A stretch of 64,000 nt of DNA, from contig PLZW01000032.1 in NCBI GenBank assembly GCA_003153575.1, forward strand, positions 21,424 to 85,423, given 5' to 3'. The stretch is from Acidimicrobiaceae bacterium (GTDB lineage: Bacteria > Actinomycetota > Acidimicrobiia > Acidimicrobiales > RAAP-2). The notes under the pieces are model-generated. The model did not search any database, had not been told where the DNA came from, and saw only the letters and a program-made list of their open reading frames with translations. Positions 1 through 8,321 of the stretch are shown one piece after another (within the stretch, counting starts at the first letter, position 1; each line of letters opens with the position of its first letter). The position numbers were made by a program, and so were the translations under genes.

Positions 1-635
1 GTCATGGTCACGGCACGGGCCGCCAGCTCCTCGACCGGCCCCGACTCGTGGCTGGCGATGAGCACGGTCACCCCGGCAGCTGCGGCCTCGAGGACGGCCT
101 GGTCGAGCAAGGTCCGGGCGGCGGCGTCCAGGCCGGCGTGGGGCTCGTCGAGCAGCCACACCTCGGGCCAGCGGGCGGTCAGGACGGCCAGGGCCACCCG
201 GCGGCGCTGGCCCGCCGAAAGCTTGCCGGCCGGAGTCTTGGCCAGGCGCCCGACAAGGCCCCACCGCTCGCAGGCCGGGTCGATCCGGGAGGTGTCGCCC
301 CCCGCGGCGCGCACGGCGAAACGCACGTTCTCGATGACGGTGAGATCGTCGTAGAGGTGCGAGTCGTGGGACAGGAGTCCCACCCGGCGACGCACCGTCG
401 TCCTGTTGCGGGCCGGATCGAGTCCGAGCACCGACAGTCGGCCCGAGGCCAGGGGCACCAGGCCGGCGCACACCCGCAGAAGGCTGGTCTTGCCGGCGCC
501 GTTCGGGCCTTCCACCAGGACCGTCTCCCCCACGGCCACTTCGAGGTCGACCCCGGCCAGGAGCGGGAACCGACCCGAGAGCGCGACCGCGCCGCGGAGG
601 GAGACTGCAGAGGAGGGGAGAGCAGCGGGGGCCAT
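1..635 (-). CDS. ABC transporter ATP-binding protein, CcmA-like (truncated by window edge)
   Basis: The gene reads from an ATG at 635 leftward and runs off the window, so only about 211 residues are visible. A Walker A motif (GPNGAGKT) lies near residue 40, an ABC signature (LSAGQRRR) near residue 145, and a Walker B (WLLDEPHAGLD) follows. The ATPase would drive an inner-membrane exporter. The small size, single domain and position downstream of ccdA suggest the heme exporter subunit CcmA of cytochrome c maturation; the CcmB/CcmC partners would lie outside the window. A generic ABC-2 ATPase is the alternative. The family is certain, the CcmA label is inference. Confidence 0.75.
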   Translation of the reverse strand, partial: MAPAALPSSAVSLRGAVALSGRFPLLAGVDLEVAVGETVLVEGPNGAGKTSLLRVCAGLVPLASGRLSVLGLDPARNRTTVRRRVGLLSHDSHLYDDLTVIENVRFAVRAAGGDTSRIDPACERWGLVGRLAKTPAGKLSAGQRRRVALAVLTARWPEVWLLDEPHAGLDAAARTLLDQAVLEAAAAGVTVLIASHESGPVEELAARAVTM

Positions 636-760
636 GGGCTGCCGTCAATGCTACGGGGGCGGGCGGGCCGTAGCCAGACGGGGGGCAGGCCCTGGTCCGG
701 GCCCCCCCGGCACGACCGGCCAAGCCCCGGGGCCACACATCCGGCCCGGCAGGCCCGGCG

Positions 761-1687
761 TCAGCTGGTCGACAGCCGGTTCAGGTGCAGGTCACGGAGC
801 CAGGTGGAGATGTGGGCCGACACGATGCCGACGTTGTGGGTCAGGAGCAGGAGCCCGAAGGCGATCAGGATGGCCCCGCCGACCAGGTCGACGATGCGCA
901 GACGGCCCTTGACCCGTGCAAGCAGGTCGGTCATCCGGCCGAAAGCCAGGCCACTGAGCAGGAACGGGACCCCGAGGCCGATCGAGTAGGCGAGCAGGAG
1001 GGCGATGCCCCCGGTGGCCGAGCCCCCGTTGCCGGCCGCCAGGGCCAGGACGCTGCCGAGAACCGGGCCGATGCAGGGCGTCCAGGCGAAGGCGAAGGCC
1101 ATGCCCATGACCGGCGGGGCCCAGGCGCCGAGTGCCGAGGGCCGGACGATGAACCGCTTCTCGCCGGCCAGGGCCATGGGCAGGGTGACCCCGAGGGTCA
1201 TAGCCACCAGGACGGCGCCGAACAGCACGATCAGGACGCCCGAGACCACCTCGAGGGCCTGCTGGTGGGTGAGGAAGAGCCGGCCGATCGACGAGGCGGT
1301 GGCTCCCAGGATGGTGAACACCACCGTGAACCCGGCGATGAAGGCCAGGATGCCCCGGAGCAGCCGGCCGCGCTGGCGCCGCAGCATGTCCGGGTCGGGA
1401 CCGGCCGGGGCGACGTCGGACCGGTCGGCCAGGCCGGCGGCAGGCCCGCCACCGCCGACGGTCACCGGACGGGCCACCGCGACAGCCGCGGCCACCGGCA
1501 CAGACGCAGGCGCCGCCACGGCGTCGTTGCCGAGGGCCGACAGTTCGGCGGCCGTGAGCCCGGACACCATCGACAGGTAGGCCGGCACCAGCGGCAGCAC
1601 GCACGGTGACAGGAACGAGAGCATCCCGGCCCCGAAGGCCACGAGGAGGCCGAGCGGATCGGCGTGGACCGCGGCCAGCCCGGCCAT
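761..1687 (-). CDS. ccdA: Cytochrome c biogenesis / thiol-disulfide transporter CcdA (DsbD family)
   Basis: The 308-residue multi-pass membrane protein carries the two CcdA cysteines in context: PCVLPLVPAYLS near the N-terminus and WTPCIGPVLG in the second half. CcdA moves reducing power from cytoplasmic thioredoxin across the membrane to reduce apocytochrome c or extracytoplasmic thiol proteins. About six hydrophobic segments are visible. A hydrophilic Ala/Gly/Pro-rich stretch of about 60 residues (roughly 50-110) sits after the first membrane segment, making the protein longer than a typical CcdA of about 240. The ATG at 1687 is preferred over an in-frame TTG at 1693. It follows gmd by only a few bases and precedes a CcmA-like ATPase, consistent with a cytochrome c maturation cluster. 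Confidence 0.88.
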   Translation of the reverse strand: MAGLAAVHADPLGLLVAFGAGMLSFLSPCVLPLVPAYLSMVSGLTAAELSALGNDAVAAPASVPVAAAVAVARPVTVGGGGPAAGLADRSDVAPAGPDPDMLRRQRGRLLRGILAFIAGFTVVFTILGATASSIGRLFLTHQQALEVVSGVLIVLFGAVLVAMTLGVTLPMALAGEKRFIVRPSALGAWAPPVMGMAFAFAWTPCIGPVLGSVLALAAGNGGSATGGIALLLAYSIGLGVPFLLSGLAFGRMTDLLARVKGRLRIVDLVGGAILIAFGLLLLTHNVGIVSAHISTWLRDLHLNRLSTS

Positions 1688-1696
1688 GACCAACCG

Positions 1697-2668
1697 TCAG
1701 CCCCGCTGGCTCTTCACCAGGGCCAGGTCGGCCTCGACCATCATCTGGACCAGTCGGGCGAAGTCGACGTCGCGGTGCCAACCGAGGGTCTTCTCGGCCT
1801 TGGCCGGATCGCCCACCAGGAGGTCGACCTCGGCCGGACGCAGGAAGCGCTCGTCGATGGTGACGTACTTCTCCCAGTCGAGGTCGGCGGCGGAGAAGGA
1901 CAGCTCCACCAGCTCCTTCACCGAGTGGGTCTCGCCCGTCGCCACCACGTAGTCGTCCGGGTGGTCCTGCTGGAGCATCATCCACATGGCCCGCACGTAG
2001 TCGGCGGCGAAGCCCCAGTCGCGCTGTGCGTCGAGATTGCCGAGGGCCAGGTTCTTGTCGATGCCGGCCGCGATGCGGGCCACGCCGTGGGTCACCTTGC
2101 GGGTCACGAACTCGAGGCCGCGACGGGGGGACTCGTGGTTGAACAGAATGCCCGACGAGGCGTGCAGGTCGTAGCTCTCGCGGTAGTTGACGGTGATCCA
2201 GTGGCCGTAGACCTTGGCCACTCCGTAGGGGCTCCGCGGGTAGAAGGGGGTCGACTCGACCTGGGGGACCTCCTGGACCTTGCCGAACATCTCCGAGGAA
2301 CTTGCCTGGTAGAAGCGGATCTCCGGGTCGACGGTACGGATGGCGTCGAGGACGCGGGTCACGCCGAGGGCCGTTGTCTCCCCGGTCAGCACGGGCTGGT
2401 TCCACGAGGTCTGGACGAAGGACTGGGCGGCCAGGTTGTAGACCTCCTGGGGCCGGTTCTCCTTCAGGATGTTGATCATCGACACCTCGTCGAGGAGGTC
2501 GCCGGCGACCAGGGTGATCCTGTCCTGGATGTGGGCGATGCGCTCGAAGTTGATGGTGCTCGAGCGGCGGACCATCCCACACACCTCGTAGCCCTGGTCG
2601 AGCAGGAACTCTGCCAGGTAGGAGCCGTCCTGACCCGTGACGCCGGTGATCAGTGCTCGTTTCGACAT
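1697..2668 (-). CDS. gmd: GDP-mannose 4,6-dehydratase
   Basis: This 323-residue short-chain dehydrogenase/reductase converts GDP-mannose to GDP-4-keto-6-deoxymannose, the precursor of GDP-fucose, GDP-rhamnose and related surface sugars. The NADP-binding motif [15 protein letters not shown] opens the protein, followed by YNLAAQSFV, the SSSEMFG segment, the catalytic YxxxK (YGVAK) and the family-typical NHESPRRG and [10 protein letters not shown] stretches. Length matches the family. The ATG at 2668 has a GAGGAG ribosome site about 10 bases upstream. The neighbouring glycosyltransferase on the other strand could use the product, but no fucose synthase is present here. Confidence 0.95.
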   Translation of the reverse strand: MSKRALITGVTGQDGSYLAEFLLDQGYEVCGMVRRSSTINFERIAHIQDRITLVAGDLLDEVSMINILKENRPQEVYNLAAQSFVQTSWNQPVLTGETTALGVTRVLDAIRTVDPEIRFYQASSSEMFGKVQEVPQVESTPFYPRSPYGVAKVYGHWITVNYRESYDLHASSGILFNHESPRRGLEFVTRKVTHGVARIAAGIDKNLALGNLDAQRDWGFAADYVRAMWMMLQQDHPDDYVVATGETHSVKELVELSFSAADLDWEKYVTIDERFLRPAEVDLLVGDPAKAEKTLGWHRDVDFARLVQMMVEADLALVKSQRG

Positions 2669-2713
2669 GCTGTGGGTGCTCCTCGGGATCTGGTCGTGGG
2701 TGCTGGTGTCTGG

Positions 2714-3562
2714 TCAGGCCATGCCGTCGCCGTCCGTCGCCACCTGCCACGACGGGGGGCGCTTCTCCGCGAATGCGGTGATCCCCTCCCTCGCCTCGGC
2801 CGTCTGACTGGTGAGCGTCAGCATGGCGTGGAGGTACGGCAGGGCCTCGGAGGCCGCTGAGTCGATGACAGCGTAGAACGAATCGCGGCCCAGCTTCGTC
2901 ACCCCAGGAGGCTTGGAGGCCAGGACGGCGGCCAGTTCGGCCACGGCGGCGTTGAGCCCGACGTCGGGCACCACCCGGGTCACGAACCCGATCCGGTCGG
3001 CCTCCTCCGCCCCCACCACGCGGCTGGTCAGCATGAGCTCCAGGGCCTTCTTCGGGGGCATCGAGCGCAGGAGGGAGACCGTCACCATGTAGGGCCACAG
3101 CCCGACATTGAGCTCCGGGGCGCCGAAGCGGGCGCTCTCGGCGGCGATGACCATGTCGCAGGCCAGGGCGAGACCGAAGCCGCCGGCCATGGCCCAACCC
3201 TGGACCCGGGCCACGGTCGGCTTGCCGAGCGCCCACATCTCCTCGAACAGCGCAGCCAGCCAGCCCCGGGCCAGGTGGTGGTCGAAGTACTCGTCCGACA
3301 GCCCACCGGAGTCCGCCGGCACCATGCCCGACAGGTCAGCCCCGGCACAGAAGGCCTGGTCGCCGGCTCCGGTCAGGACCACCACCCGGACCGCAGGGTC
3401 GACCTTGGCCCGGGCCAGCTCGCGGCGCAGACCGGCGATGACGTCCCACGTCATGGCGTTGCGCCGCTCGGGACGGTTGATGGTCAAGGTGAGGACCGGG
3501 CCGTCGCGCACCGCCAACAGGTCGGCGCTGGTCTCGGGTCGGATGGCGGCGTCGTCGGGCAC
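2714..3562 (-). CDS. Enoyl-CoA hydratase/isomerase family protein
   Basis: The 282-residue crotonase-fold protein has the usual landmarks: NRPERRNAM near the N-terminus, the oxyanion-hole segment with FCAGADLSG, and the second oxyanion loop GWAMAGGFGLALACD followed by FGAPELNVGL. These enzymes hydrate or isomerise enoyl-CoA thioesters in fatty acid or aromatic acid degradation. The GTG start at 3562 is chosen because a TACCGT -10 box lies exactly 6 bases upstream (3569-3574), suggesting a leaderless mRNA; a much longer open frame continues upstream but reads as shadow sequence opposite the glycosyltransferase. The exact substrate cannot be told from sequence. Confidence 0.9.
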   Translation of the reverse strand: MPDDAAIRPETSADLLAVRDGPVLTLTINRPERRNAMTWDVIAGLRRELARAKVDPAVRVVVLTGAGDQAFCAGADLSGMVPADSGGLSDEYFDHHLARGWLAALFEEMWALGKPTVARVQGWAMAGGFGLALACDMVIAAESARFGAPELNVGLWPYMVTVSLLRSMPPKKALELMLTSRVVGAEEADRIGFVTRVVPDVGLNAAVAELAAVLASKPPGVTKLGRDSFYAVIDSAASEALPYLHAMLTLTSQTAEAREGITAFAEKRPPSWQVATDGDGMA

Positions 3563-3568
3563 GCCCCG

Positions 3569-3574
3569 ACGGTA
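3569..3574 (-). promoter_or_regulatory. -10 box (TACCGT) for the enoyl-CoA hydratase gene
   Basis: TACCGT on the minus strand fits the TANNNT -10 pattern and ends 6 bases before the GTG start at 3562, so transcription would begin at or next to the start codon. No good -35 is seen. Confidence 0.5.
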
Positions 3575-3616
3575 CCCCGACCGGGCCGGGCCGGTCGCTT
3601 CCGCGGGCGCCACCAT

Positions 3617-3622
3617 TACGGT
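3617..3622 (+). promoter_or_regulatory. -10 box (TACGGT) for the glycosyltransferase gene
   Basis: TACGGT fits TANNNT and is followed after 6 bases by ATC at 3629, the first codon of the conserved-looking N-terminus of the glycosyltransferase. The spacing equals that at several other genes in this window. Confidence 0.45.
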
Positions 3623-3628
3623 GACGCC

Positions 3629-4708
3629 ATCCCCACGATCGCGCTCCTCTCCTTCCGGTTCGGCGGCTCCGACGGCGTGGCCATCGAGTCCGCCAAGTGG
3701 CAGCAGGCGCTGGACGAGCTCGGGTCCACCACCTACACGGTGGCCGGGAGCGGTGCGGCCGACGTGACGGTGCCGGGACTGGCCATCGACGCCGAGGAGG
3801 CGCCGACCCCCCGACAGCTCGAGGACGCCCTGTCCCGGGCCGACCTGGTGGTGGTCGAGAACCTCCTGTCCCTGCCCCTCAACCAGCCGGCGTGGGACGC
3901 GGTGGCCCGGGCACTGGCCGGGCGGCCCGCCGTCCTCCACCACCACGACCTGCCCTGGCAACGCGCCCGCTTCATCGACCACCCGGCCCCGCCCGACCAC
4001 CCGCGCTGGCGTCACGTCACCATCAACGAGCTGAGCCGCAGGGAGCTGACCCGCCGCGGCATTGGGGCCCGCACCATCTACAACTCGTTTGCGATACCGC
4101 GACCGGATGCGGCACCGGCCGGGCCCTACCCACAGCGCGGCAAGGCGGGCGAGGCCGTCCGCCGGGCGCTCGGGATCGGTCCCGACCAGCGTCTCGTCCT
4201 CCAGCCGACCCGGGCCCTGGACAGGAAGAACGTGGCCGCCGGGATCACCGCCGCCACCAATCTGGACGCCACCTACTGGCTGCTCGGCCCACCGGAGGAC
4301 GGCTACGGCCCCGAGCTCGAGGGCCTGGTGGCGGCGGCGCATTGCCCGGTGCTCCAAGGCGTCCCGGACATGACCGACGGGGACGGACCGGGCGGGGCCA
4401 TGCACGTCGACGACGCCTACCTGGCCTGCGACGTGGTGGCCCTCCCATCGACCTGGGAAGGGTTCGGCAACCCCAGCCTCGAGTCGGTGACCCACCGGCG
4501 GCCGCTGGTCATCGGTCCCTATCCGGTGGCCGGCGAACTGGCGTCCTTCGGCTTCGAGTGGTTCCCGCTCGACGCCATGGCCAAGCTCGACGCCTGGCTG
4601 GCCGCCCCCGACCCTGAAGTCCTGGAACGCAACCTGGAGGTGGCCCGCACCCACTTCTCCCTCGACGACTTGGCCGACCGGATCGCCTCGATCCTCCCCC
4701 CCTGCTGA
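3629..4708 (+). CDS. Glycosyltransferase-like protein (GT4-type fold), possible ATC start
   Basis: The protein of about 359 residues begins with a hydrophobic strand and SFRFGGSDGV, which looks like the first beta strand and glycine loop of a GT-B fold. Its C-terminal half has the donor-site stretch ALPSTWEGFGNPSLESV, resembling the EGFG-x-x-x-E region of family 4 glycosyltransferases. It probably transfers a nucleotide-activated sugar during surface polysaccharide or glycolipid synthesis; acceptor unknown. The start is odd. No ATG, GTG or TTG precedes the conserved N-terminus, and the only frame-consistent point behind the -10 box at 3617-3622 is ATC at 3629. The next GTG, at 3677, would cut off the glycine loop region. 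Confidence 0.75.
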   Translation: MPTIALLSFRFGGSDGVAIESAKWQQALDELGSTTYTVAGSGAADVTVPGLAIDAEEAPTPRQLEDALSRADLVVVENLLSLPLNQPAWDAVARALAGRPAVLHHHDLPWQRARFIDHPAPPDHPRWRHVTINELSRRELTRRGIGARTIYNSFAIPRPDAAPAGPYPQRGKAGEAVRRALGIGPDQRLVLQPTRALDRKNVAAGITAATNLDATYWLLGPPEDGYGPELEGLVAAAHCPVLQGVPDMTDGDGPGGAMHVDDAYLACDVVALPSTWEGFGNPSLESVTHRRPLVIGPYPVAGELASFGFEWFPLDAMAKLDAWLAAPDPEVLERNLEVARTHFSLDDLADRIASILPPC

Positions 4709-4761
4709 GCGCTAGGGCCCGGAACGCCCAGCGCAAGGCCGGTTTCGGCCCGAGGGCTACC

Positions 4762-5457
4762 ATGACCCCAATGTCGACCACCGCCACCGCCGGCCAGGAC
4801 GGCGCCGGACCCCCGGACGATGCCCGGCCGACCCGCCGCCTGACTGCTGACGCCCGGCGCCGTCAACTGTTCGACGTGGCGCTCTCCCTGTTCGCCGAAC
4901 ACGGCTACTCGGCCACCACCATGGACGACATCGCCGAATTGGCCGGGGTCACCAAGCCCCTCGTCTACCAACACTTCGAGTCGAAGCGGGCGCTGTACCT
5001 CGAACTGCTCGACGTGGTCTCGCACGAGCTGATCGACCGGATCGTCCAGTCCACCGCCGCCGCGGAGGGGCCACGCCAGCAGGTGGAGTTCGGCTTCGCC
5101 GGCTACTTCCAGCTGATGATCGACAACGAGCTGGCCTTCCGTCTGCTCTACGGTCGGGACGCTCCCGACGACGCCGAGCTGGGCGCCGCCCTCCACCGTG
5201 TCGAGGAGACGATCGCCGAGGCCATCGACCCGCTGATCGACGCCGGTCTGGACCCCGAGCACCGGCTGCTGCTGGCCCACGCCGTGGTCGGGATGGCCGA
5301 AGGGGCGAGCCGGCACTGGCTGGACTCCCACCGCGACGATCCGTCGGACGCCGCCGCGCCGGGGCAGGGGGTCGACCGCGCCGCCGAAGCGGCCCGGTTG
5401 GCCGCCCAGCTGGCCGACTTCGCCTGGGCCGGCCTCCGCCAGGTCCACCGCATCTAG
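4762..5457 (+). CDS. TetR/AcrR family transcriptional regulator
   Basis: The 231-residue protein has an N-terminal TetR helix-turn-helix (about residues 45-75) with the typical TTMDDIAELAGV and LVYQHFESKRALY segments, and a helical ligand-binding C-terminal domain. Members repress nearby genes until a small ligand binds. Its stop codon TAG overlaps the ribosome site (TAGGAGGG) of the next gene, a dienelactone hydrolase, so the two are co-transcribed and the regulator may control the hydrolase. An in-frame ATG at 4771 is an alternative start. Confidence 0.9.
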   Translation: MTPMSTTATAGQDGAGPPDDARPTRRLTADARRRQLFDVALSLFAEHGYSATTMDDIAELAGVTKPLVYQHFESKRALYLELLDVVSHELIDRIVQSTAAAEGPRQQVEFGFAGYFQLMIDNELAFRLLYGRDAPDDAELGAALHRVEETIAEAIDPLIDAGLDPEHRLLLAHAVVGMAEGASRHWLDSHRDDPSDAAAPGQGVDRAAEAARLAAQLADFAWAGLRQVHRI

Positions 5458-5471
5458 GAGGGCGGGCACCT

Positions 5472-6200
5472 GTGATCGACCGGGACATCGACATCGTCAC
5501 CTCCGAGGACTCGATGCCCACTTTCGTCACCCATCCCGAGGAGGGCGGGCCCCACCCCGTCGTGTTCTTCTACATGGACGGACCCGGCAAGCGGGAGGAG
5601 CTGCACGACATGGCCCGGCGGCTCGGCACGGCGGGGTACTTCGTCGTGCTGCCCAACCTCTACTACCGGGACGCCCGCGAGTTCGATCTCTTCAGCGGCG
5701 ACCCGGCCCACACCCCCGAGCGGATGTGGGAGCTCCTGGAGTCGCTCGACGCCGACCGGGTGGAGCGCGACACGGCCTCTTTGTTCGACTTCGTCGACAC
5801 CGACCCGGCGGCCGACGCCGCCCGGGTCGGCTGCATGGGGTACTGCATGAGCGGACCGTTCTCGTTCGCCATGGCGTGCCGCTACCCCGACCGGATCCGG
5901 GCGGCCGCCTCGCTGCACGGCATCCGACTCTTCGGACCCGGCACCCCCGCCGATCAGGCGGGTGCCGCCCGGGCCGAGCTGTACTTCGCCTGCGCCGAGT
6001 TCGACGAGTGGGCGCCGTCGGAGATGGTCGACGATCTGGAGCGCCATCTGGCGGCGATCGGGGCCGACGCCCGCGTCGAGCGCTACCCGGGCACCCACCA
6101 CGGCTTCGCATTCCCGAGCCGGGAAGGCGCCTACGACAAGTCGGCCGCCGAGCGCCACTGGGAACGGCTGCACGCACTCTTCGCCCGCAACCTCGCCTAG
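5472..6200 (+). CDS. Dienelactone hydrolase family protein
   Basis: The 242-residue alpha/beta hydrolase has a cysteine nucleophile in the elbow GYCMSG (Cys125), a likely acid Asp near residue 178 (FDEWAP) and a C-terminal His at about 210 (HHGFAFP): the Cys-Asp-His triad of dienelactone hydrolases. The classic enzymes open dienelactones in chlorocatechol degradation, but many family members have other ester or lactone substrates. The GTG start at 5472 has a GGAGGG site 9 bases upstream that overlaps the stop of the preceding TetR gene, so they form one operon. Confidence 0.88.
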   Translation: MIDRDIDIVTSEDSMPTFVTHPEEGGPHPVVFFYMDGPGKREELHDMARRLGTAGYFVVLPNLYYRDAREFDLFSGDPAHTPERMWELLESLDADRVERDTASLFDFVDTDPAADAARVGCMGYCMSGPFSFAMACRYPDRIRAAASLHGIRLFGPGTPADQAGAARAELYFACAEFDEWAPSEMVDDLERHLAAIGADARVERYPGTHHGFAFPSREGAYDKSAAERHWERLHALFARNLA

Positions 6201-6247
6201 GCCGGGCGGGTACGTCCGGTCAGTCCCAGAACGTCACACCCGGTACG

Positions 6248-7066
6248 TCAGACCCGGACGGTGCCCTCGGCCACGGGTTGGTTGGCCGTCTGGACAACGC
6301 CGCCCGACACCTCGTCGGTGATGGCGAACGCCGACACCCCAGGGGACCCGGCGACGCTGAACGGGACGATGCCAGGATGGGATCCGAGCAGGCCGAGCGA
6401 GATGGTCCGGGTCCCGACCACGGCCCACAACTGATAGGTCCGTGCCGCAGGCAGCGGAGCCAGACCGGCACTGCGGTCGTTGACGACGAACCCGGTACCG
6501 GCCGCCGTCAGCACGATCGTGGCCGGGGTGACGCCGGTGCGGGCCGGGTCGGTCAGCGGGATCCTCCGGGTGCCCGACTCGGCCAGGGCGGCCCGTTCGG
6601 CGCCGGACAGCCGGGAGGTGGCCTGGAGGGCGTTGACCTGGGTATGGAGGTGGTCGACCTGTACTCCGAAGACAAGTGCGATGACGGCTGCCGCCGCGGC
6701 GACGAGGCCGGCACCCCCCGCCACCAGGCGCGACCGGCGGCGGGCGGGGTCGAGAGGCACCACCTGGGGACCGGTCGACACCGGCCCCGGCACGTCGAGC
6801 CGCGCGGCGAGGCGGTCCCACGAATCGTCGGAGGTCCCGCCCAGGCGACTGGCGATGCCGTCCCAGAGTTCGGCCGGCGGGGTGCCGCCGGAGTTGGCGA
6901 GCAGACCGGCGACCTCGTGGTGCTGGTCCACCTCGGCCATACAGCGCACGCACCCGCCGAGGTGCTCGTCCACCACGGCCGCCGTATCGGCGTCGAGGGC
7001 GTCCAGGGCATAGGCGCCGAGCAGCTCCCGGATCTCCTCGTGGCTCAGCCGGGCCGGGGTGCTCAC
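6248..7066 (-). CDS. Anti-sigma factor, RskA-like
   Basis: The 272-residue protein has an N-terminal zinc anti-sigma motif (H-x3-C-x2-C in EHLGGCVRC), one membrane segment near residues 115-137, and a C-terminal extracytoplasmic domain of the RskA type (AARTYQLWAVVG, GLLGSHPG). It would hold its sigma factor at the membrane and release it after regulated proteolysis. The GTG start at 7066 overlaps the stop of the sigma gene by the sequence GTGA, showing translational coupling. Partnership with the adjacent sigma factor is inferred from the overlap. Confidence 0.9.
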   Translation of the reverse strand: MSTPARLSHEEIRELLGAYALDALDADTAAVVDEHLGGCVRCMAEVDQHHEVAGLLANSGGTPPAELWDGIASRLGGTSDDSWDRLAARLDVPGPVSTGPQVVPLDPARRRSRLVAGGAGLVAAAAAVIALVFGVQVDHLHTQVNALQATSRLSGAERAALAESGTRRIPLTDPARTGVTPATIVLTAAGTGFVVNDRSAGLAPLPAARTYQLWAVVGTRTISLGLLGSHPGIVPFSVAGSPGVSAFAITDEVSGGVVQTANQPVAEGTVRV

Positions 7067-7641
7067 AGTCCCGCTCCCGCCGGCTCGATGCCCTGTTCCA
7101 TCAAGTTGACCCGCAGCCGCCCGAGCCCCGAACGGATCCTGCTCTTGACCGTGCCCTCGGGCTGGTCCAGTAGGACCGCGACCTCCTGGTAGGTGCGCCC
7201 GCCGAAGTAGGCCAGCTCGATGGGCCGGCGAAGATCGTCGGGCAGTGCCCCGAGGGCGTCCTTGACCTGCTCGGCCACGGTCAGGTCCCACACCTCGTGG
7301 TCGATGTCGTAGGCGGCGGTGGCCGTCTCCCGGGTCGACCGATCCTCACGGCGTCGCCGCGACTCCTCGGCGCGCACCACGTCGACCGACTTCCCATGGG
7401 TCCGGGCCAGGAGGAACGACCGCAGCGTCCCCCGCTGGGCATCGAACTTCTCCGGATTCCGCCACAGGTCGAGGAAGACCTCCTGGGTGACCTCCTCGGC
7501 CAGGGGGTCCGACCGGAGCATGCGTCGCGACAGGGCGTGGACGGCGCCCCCGTGACGGCGGTAGATCTCGGCGAGGGCGGGCTCGTGCCACCGGCCCACG
7601 GCAACGACCAGGTTTGCGTCGCTCGCCTGCTCGACATCCAT
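7063..7641 (-). CDS. ECF sigma factor, SigK-like
   Basis: The 192-residue protein has sigma region 2 (AEEVTQEVFLDLWRNPEKFD) and region 4 (LPDDLRRPIELAYFGGRTYQEVA followed by PEGTVKSRIRSGLGRLR, shown here in two parts). It would direct RNA polymerase to a small regulon when its anti-sigma partner lets go. ATG at 7641 is preferred to the in-frame GTG at 7647 because a TAGGAT -10 box lies 8 bases upstream of the ATG. It is followed by an overlapping RskA-like anti-sigma gene, the arrangement of mycobacterial sigK-rskA. Confidence 0.9.
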   Translation of the reverse strand: MDVEQASDANLVVAVGRWHEPALAEIYRRHGGAVHALSRRMLRSDPLAEEVTQEVFLDLWRNPEKFDAQRGTLRSFLLARTHGKSVDVVRAEESRRRREDRSTRETATAAYDIDHEVWDLTVAEQVKDALGALPDDLRRPIELAYFGGRTYQEVAVLLDQPEGTVKSRIRSGLGRLRVNLMEQGIEPAGAGL

Positions 7642-7649
7642 TTGCACGG

Positions 7650-7655
7650 ATCCTA
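7650..7655 (-). promoter_or_regulatory. -10 box (TAGGAT) of the sigma/anti-sigma operon
   Basis: TAGGAT on the minus strand lies 8 bases before ATG 7641, predicting a leaderless transcript and fixing the sigma factor start. Confidence 0.5.
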
Positions 7656-7778
7656 TTCGTAGCGGACACCGATCGGGATGGTGGACCGGCGGGCCTCCAC
7701 CCGCTCCGGCGCCACCGAGTTCTCCCGGGCCATGCCGCCGAAGCCATGCCCGCCGTGGCTGAAACCCGACCAGACAGG

Positions 7779-7784
7779 TAAGGT
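7779..7784 (+). promoter_or_regulatory. -10 box (TAAGGT) of the DUF4395 gene
   Basis: TAAGGT fits TANNNT and ends 6 bases before the GTG start at 7791, predicting a leaderless mRNA. No clear -35 is present. Confidence 0.5.
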
Positions 7785-7790
7785 ATTGGT

Positions 7791-8291
7791 GTGTTCACGT
7801 ACCCGAACCCCGTCGACGACAACGTGGGTCGAGTCGTCGCGGGCGGCGTGCTCATCATGTGCGTGGCGGCCATCGCTTTCGATCAGCCGTGGATCCTGAT
7901 CCCACTGACCTACGGGTTCTGGGCACGCCTGGCTGCCGGGCCGCGGTTCAGTCCCCTGGCCCTGCTCGCCTCGCGAGTGATCGTCCCGTGGCTGGGGCTG
8001 GCCCCCAAGCCGGTCCCCGGGCCGCCCAAGCGCTTCTCCCAGGGCATCGGCGTGGCCTTCTCGACCACGGCCCTGGTCCTGGCGTTCGGATTCGGCCTCA
8101 CCACCGCGGCCTGGGTGGTGGTGGCCCTTCTGGCCTGCGCCGCCTTCCTCGAGTCGGTGCTGGGGATCTGCCTGGGCTGCAAGGTCTTCTCCCTCCTCAT
8201 GCGGGCGGGGATCATCCCCGAGTCGGTGTGCGAGGAGTGCGCTGACCTGTCCCGCCGCCATCCCCAGCTGAGCGACTCCGCAAGGCGTTGA
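7791..8291 (+). CDS. DUF4395 family membrane protein
   Basis: The 166-residue protein has about four hydrophobic segments, starting with an NPVDDNVGRV motif and ending with a cysteine pair in ESVCEEC preceded by GICLGCKVF. This pattern is that of DUF4395, a small actinobacterial membrane family of unknown role often found near thioredoxin-like or rhodanese genes. The conserved C-x2-C and C-x2-C-like cysteines suggest a redox or metal role, which is inference. The GTG start is supported by the -10 box immediately upstream. Confidence 0.8.
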   Translation: MFTYPNPVDDNVGRVVAGGVLIMCVAAIAFDQPWILIPLTYGFWARLAAGPRFSPLALLASRVIVPWLGLAPKPVPGPPKRFSQGIGVAFSTTALVLAFGFGLTTAAWVVVALLACAAFLESVLGICLGCKVFSLLMRAGIIPESVCEECADLSRRHPQLSDSARR

Positions 8292-8321
8292 CCCGACGGG
8301 GTCCCCGCACCCGATGAACCC

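Noticed and set aside
792..3236. Very long minus-strand open frame (about 800 residues) across ccdA, gmd and the hydratase
   Set aside because: It is a shadow frame of high-GC coding DNA: Arg/Gly/Pro-rich, no domain, and it overlaps three well-supported genes in another frame.
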